From: Monomorium pharaonis
Lineage: Eukaryota; Arthropoda; Insecta; Hymenoptera; Formicidae
Length of the DNA stretch: 64,000 nucleotides
Assembly (NCBI RefSeq): GCF_013373865.1
Contig: NC_050472.1
Span: forward strand, 2,976,001-3,040,000
Direction of reading: 5' to 3'
Below the pieces are notes generated by a model that searched no databases, had not been told where the DNA came from, and saw only the letters and a program-made list of their open reading frames with translations. A program made the translations under genes and the position numbers. Shown piece by piece: positions 61,881-64,000 of this stretch; position 1 is the stretch's first letter; each line of letters opens with the position of its first letter.

Positions 61881-64000
61881 CGATGTGCAGGCGATCTCCT
61901 CTTTCCTGAGCTAGGAAAAAGCCCTCTGCTTTCATACCCGTGCTTTCCCAGCCTCGAGATCCCGGAGGTTGCAAGCACTTTGGAGCATCGTGCGGGATGA
62001 CTTGAACGCGCATTGGATAAACACAGAGGGTGTTTCGGTCCCGCGGTCTTTATTTACGAAATCTCTCTTCCCAGGCGCAGTTCGTTGCTACAGTCACCGT
62101 CGTTGTTGGTCAAGTCTTCTCCTTTGACTTTTCCACTATCGTAAAATTGATAATTTGCAGGATCTATGTTAATCGCCGCTCTTTACAATCTGTATTTGTT
62201 ACGCGATAATCCGCGAAGTACGAGGCTCAATAAAAGCGCGACTTGAATATGCATGGAATTATTCAAATACCCTATTTCCTAAAGAAACTTTTCTTTTAGA
62301 AGGATATAATGCAGAATGACTTTCGCATTTTTAATGCCATAATTGGCAGCATGAAAAACCTATATTAATACAGTTTTTGATAATTTTCACGATATTAGAT
62401 TGCGGTTTCTTTGTTCTAAAACTTATCATTTTATGATATTGATTTGTTTTTTACATTGATTTATATATTATAATAATTATAATTTACAATTGTAATTTGT
62501 TTATTATTTCATATGACATAACAGAATATATCTATGCAAAAAATATTTTCTATATCAGAAAAGTCTAAAATTTATCATTTTGCAGCATGAATTTATTGCT
62601 GATTGTAAACGATTTATGATTCACGGTGAAATTTTAATTCAACCTATTTATAATTTTATATGCAATATAATAAAATAATATCAGTGTATAGAAAAGATTT
62701 TGGAGAAATGTATCGGAAACAACGTAGGTAAAATTAGAAATAAACTCTTAACCTGAATTTGCTGTCAATTTGTAAATCATCTAAAGTGAAGTTTTGGGAA
62801 ATGAAACTCGGTCAGCTTGAATTGATTAATGACAACTGTGTATACATGTAAAAAAAATGTATATCGATTCTCCTCGGAAAGTAAATTTAGACTACGCTTC
62901 AAAGGGAGATCAACGTTAGACCAATAACCGTTTCGTATATCTTAGAAGTTATTTTTCTGAATCCGTCGTATACATACCGTTGACCGTGCTGCTTTGTGAA
63001 AGACGAGAGGATAGGTAAAGGGGTGAGAATGAAAGGTTTCGAGTCACTTACGCGACCATTCGCGTTCGTACTGTACGTAATACGGCTTTGAAATTTACAT
63101 TTCACGGACAATCTCTGACAGATATCGACTGCATGTGCGCCGAGCTTTGACCTCGTGCCGCTTTTATCGTCGATCTTTGTGCCCATCCGTGCCGTGTTAC
63201 CATCTTCGTGCCACACTTGAAATAAACGTCGTCCCGGGGCCCATCGCCCTTCTCTCAGGACGTGCATAACTCACGACGGTGTACAATGCCTCCTCCTTCG
63301 AGCCGTGCAATTACATCGATTTCTTAGGAGTAGCGTGCTTTGCTCCTCGTGTGCATGCGTAGCGTGTATCCGTCGCGATAGCACGGCGTGCGTTTATGAT
63401 AATGAGGAAGCCGTGTGTGCCGTGGACACCAGGCGCTCGGAAAAAAAATCACAAGAGTCAATTTAAATGCCCCCCGATTTTAATTACATTTCACGATGAA
63501 ACGAAAGTGCGATTTATGATTTAATTAAACCGCGACTTTAATTGCAGATCGCGGCGAGAAATAATAGCTGCAAGATTATGACATAATAAATATGAAATTG
63601 TATTCTAATTAATTCTCGGAAGTCTTTCAAAGGACTGTGGTTGGGCCATTCGTAAAATTGTTGGATAATTAAAAAATTATTTTGTGTACAAATATAAAAG
63701 TAATTTTTTAAGCAGCAGTTTTTAAATTCAATTTTTTACACTCTTACGAAGTAAAGGGGAAATTAGTTCAGCAAATATCTCGAGGGACTTTAGCCGTTAA
63801 TCAAGATTTAATTATACATATATGTTTTGCAATTATCTCTGACATTTCTGTTCCTAAAGATCCATGTTAACACGACGCAATGTTATATAATATCTCGTCG
63901 GATAGATTACATCTTCACAGGGCGATTTTCCGCTGTGCTCGACTTTTGATTTAAAATTTTAGAGAGCTTAGCGTGCATATCGGGGATACGATACACGCGT

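Larger units (their letters stand above)
37606..64000 (+). other. Presumed first intron of the glypican gene, no further exon recognised
   Basis: 26.4 kb with no recognisable coding exon on either strand. The longest open frames (for example 53811-54368, 44137-44544, 59682-60137) are low-complexity or lie in GC-rich patches and lack domains. Composition alternates between AT-rich stretches (42.5-43.7, 46.7-47.9, 56.1-57.2, 62.3-62.9 kb) and GC/CpG-rich patches (37.6-39, 48-49, 50-50.6, 52-54.7, 57.7-58.3 kb). Large first introns with enhancers are usual for glypican genes in insects. A nested gene cannot be excluded. Confidence 0.55.

Noticed and set aside
1..64000. CRISPR arrays, bacterial operons, transposase or reverse transcriptase genes
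   Set aside because: None seen; the repeats present are microsatellites, small tandem repeats and inverted repeats.

Overview
The window looks like nuclear DNA from a hymenopteran insect, most likely an ant. The evidence is eukaryotic splice sites, an insect 7tm_6 odorant receptor with the multi-exon layout seen in ants, nuclear tRNA genes (two Leu-CAA genes with introns), long AT-rich spacers broken by GC/CpG-rich patches, and many microsatellites. No bacterial, viral or CRISPR features were seen. I found no transposon open reading frame. Assignment to ants is inference from protein flavour, not from a search.

Layout. 1-15.6 kb is almost gene-free: AT-rich spacer, GC-rich patches near 4.5-5.1 and 6.6-8.9 kb, and two degenerate exons near 9.4-10.1 kb that belong to a small gene family found again at 33.7-36.4 kb. 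15.9-18.6 kb (- strand) is one odorant receptor; five coding exons could be joined in frame and only a short last exon is uncertain. 19.4-21.0 kb is a tRNA cluster, all on the - strand: Glu-CTC, Leu-CAA, Leu-CAA, Val-CAC. 21-25 kb is spacer with one strong hairpin.

The core is 25.1-32.4 kb, a head-to-head pair of long, nearly intron-free genes. On the - strand is a coiled-coil protein resembling the stalk and tail of KIF7/KIF27/Costal-2, with no kinesin motor domain in view. On the + strand is WDR35 (IFT121), a subunit of the intraflagellar transport A complex. The roughly 1 kb between them holds two tandem sequences resembling the RFX X-box that drives ciliary genes. Together they suggest a co-regulated cilium/Hedgehog module.

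33.6-36.4 kb holds a small, apparently undescribed orphan family. One copy has an intact three-exon frame of 116 codons. Two head-to-tail broken copies lie at about 390 bp spacing, and a fourth copy is inverted, pointing at the next gene. 36.4-37.6 kb is the GC-rich leader and first coding exon of a glypican, probably dally-like (dlp). No second glypican exon was seen, so 37.6-64.0 kb is read as the start of a very long first intron. It contains poly-G/poly-C tracts, an inverted repeat with perfect 85-bp arms, and a 102-bp inverted duplication whose second copy sits between 40-bp direct repeats.

All calls were made by eye from the sequence. Exon joins are predictions from splice motifs and phase; family calls come from recalled family features, not from database searches.
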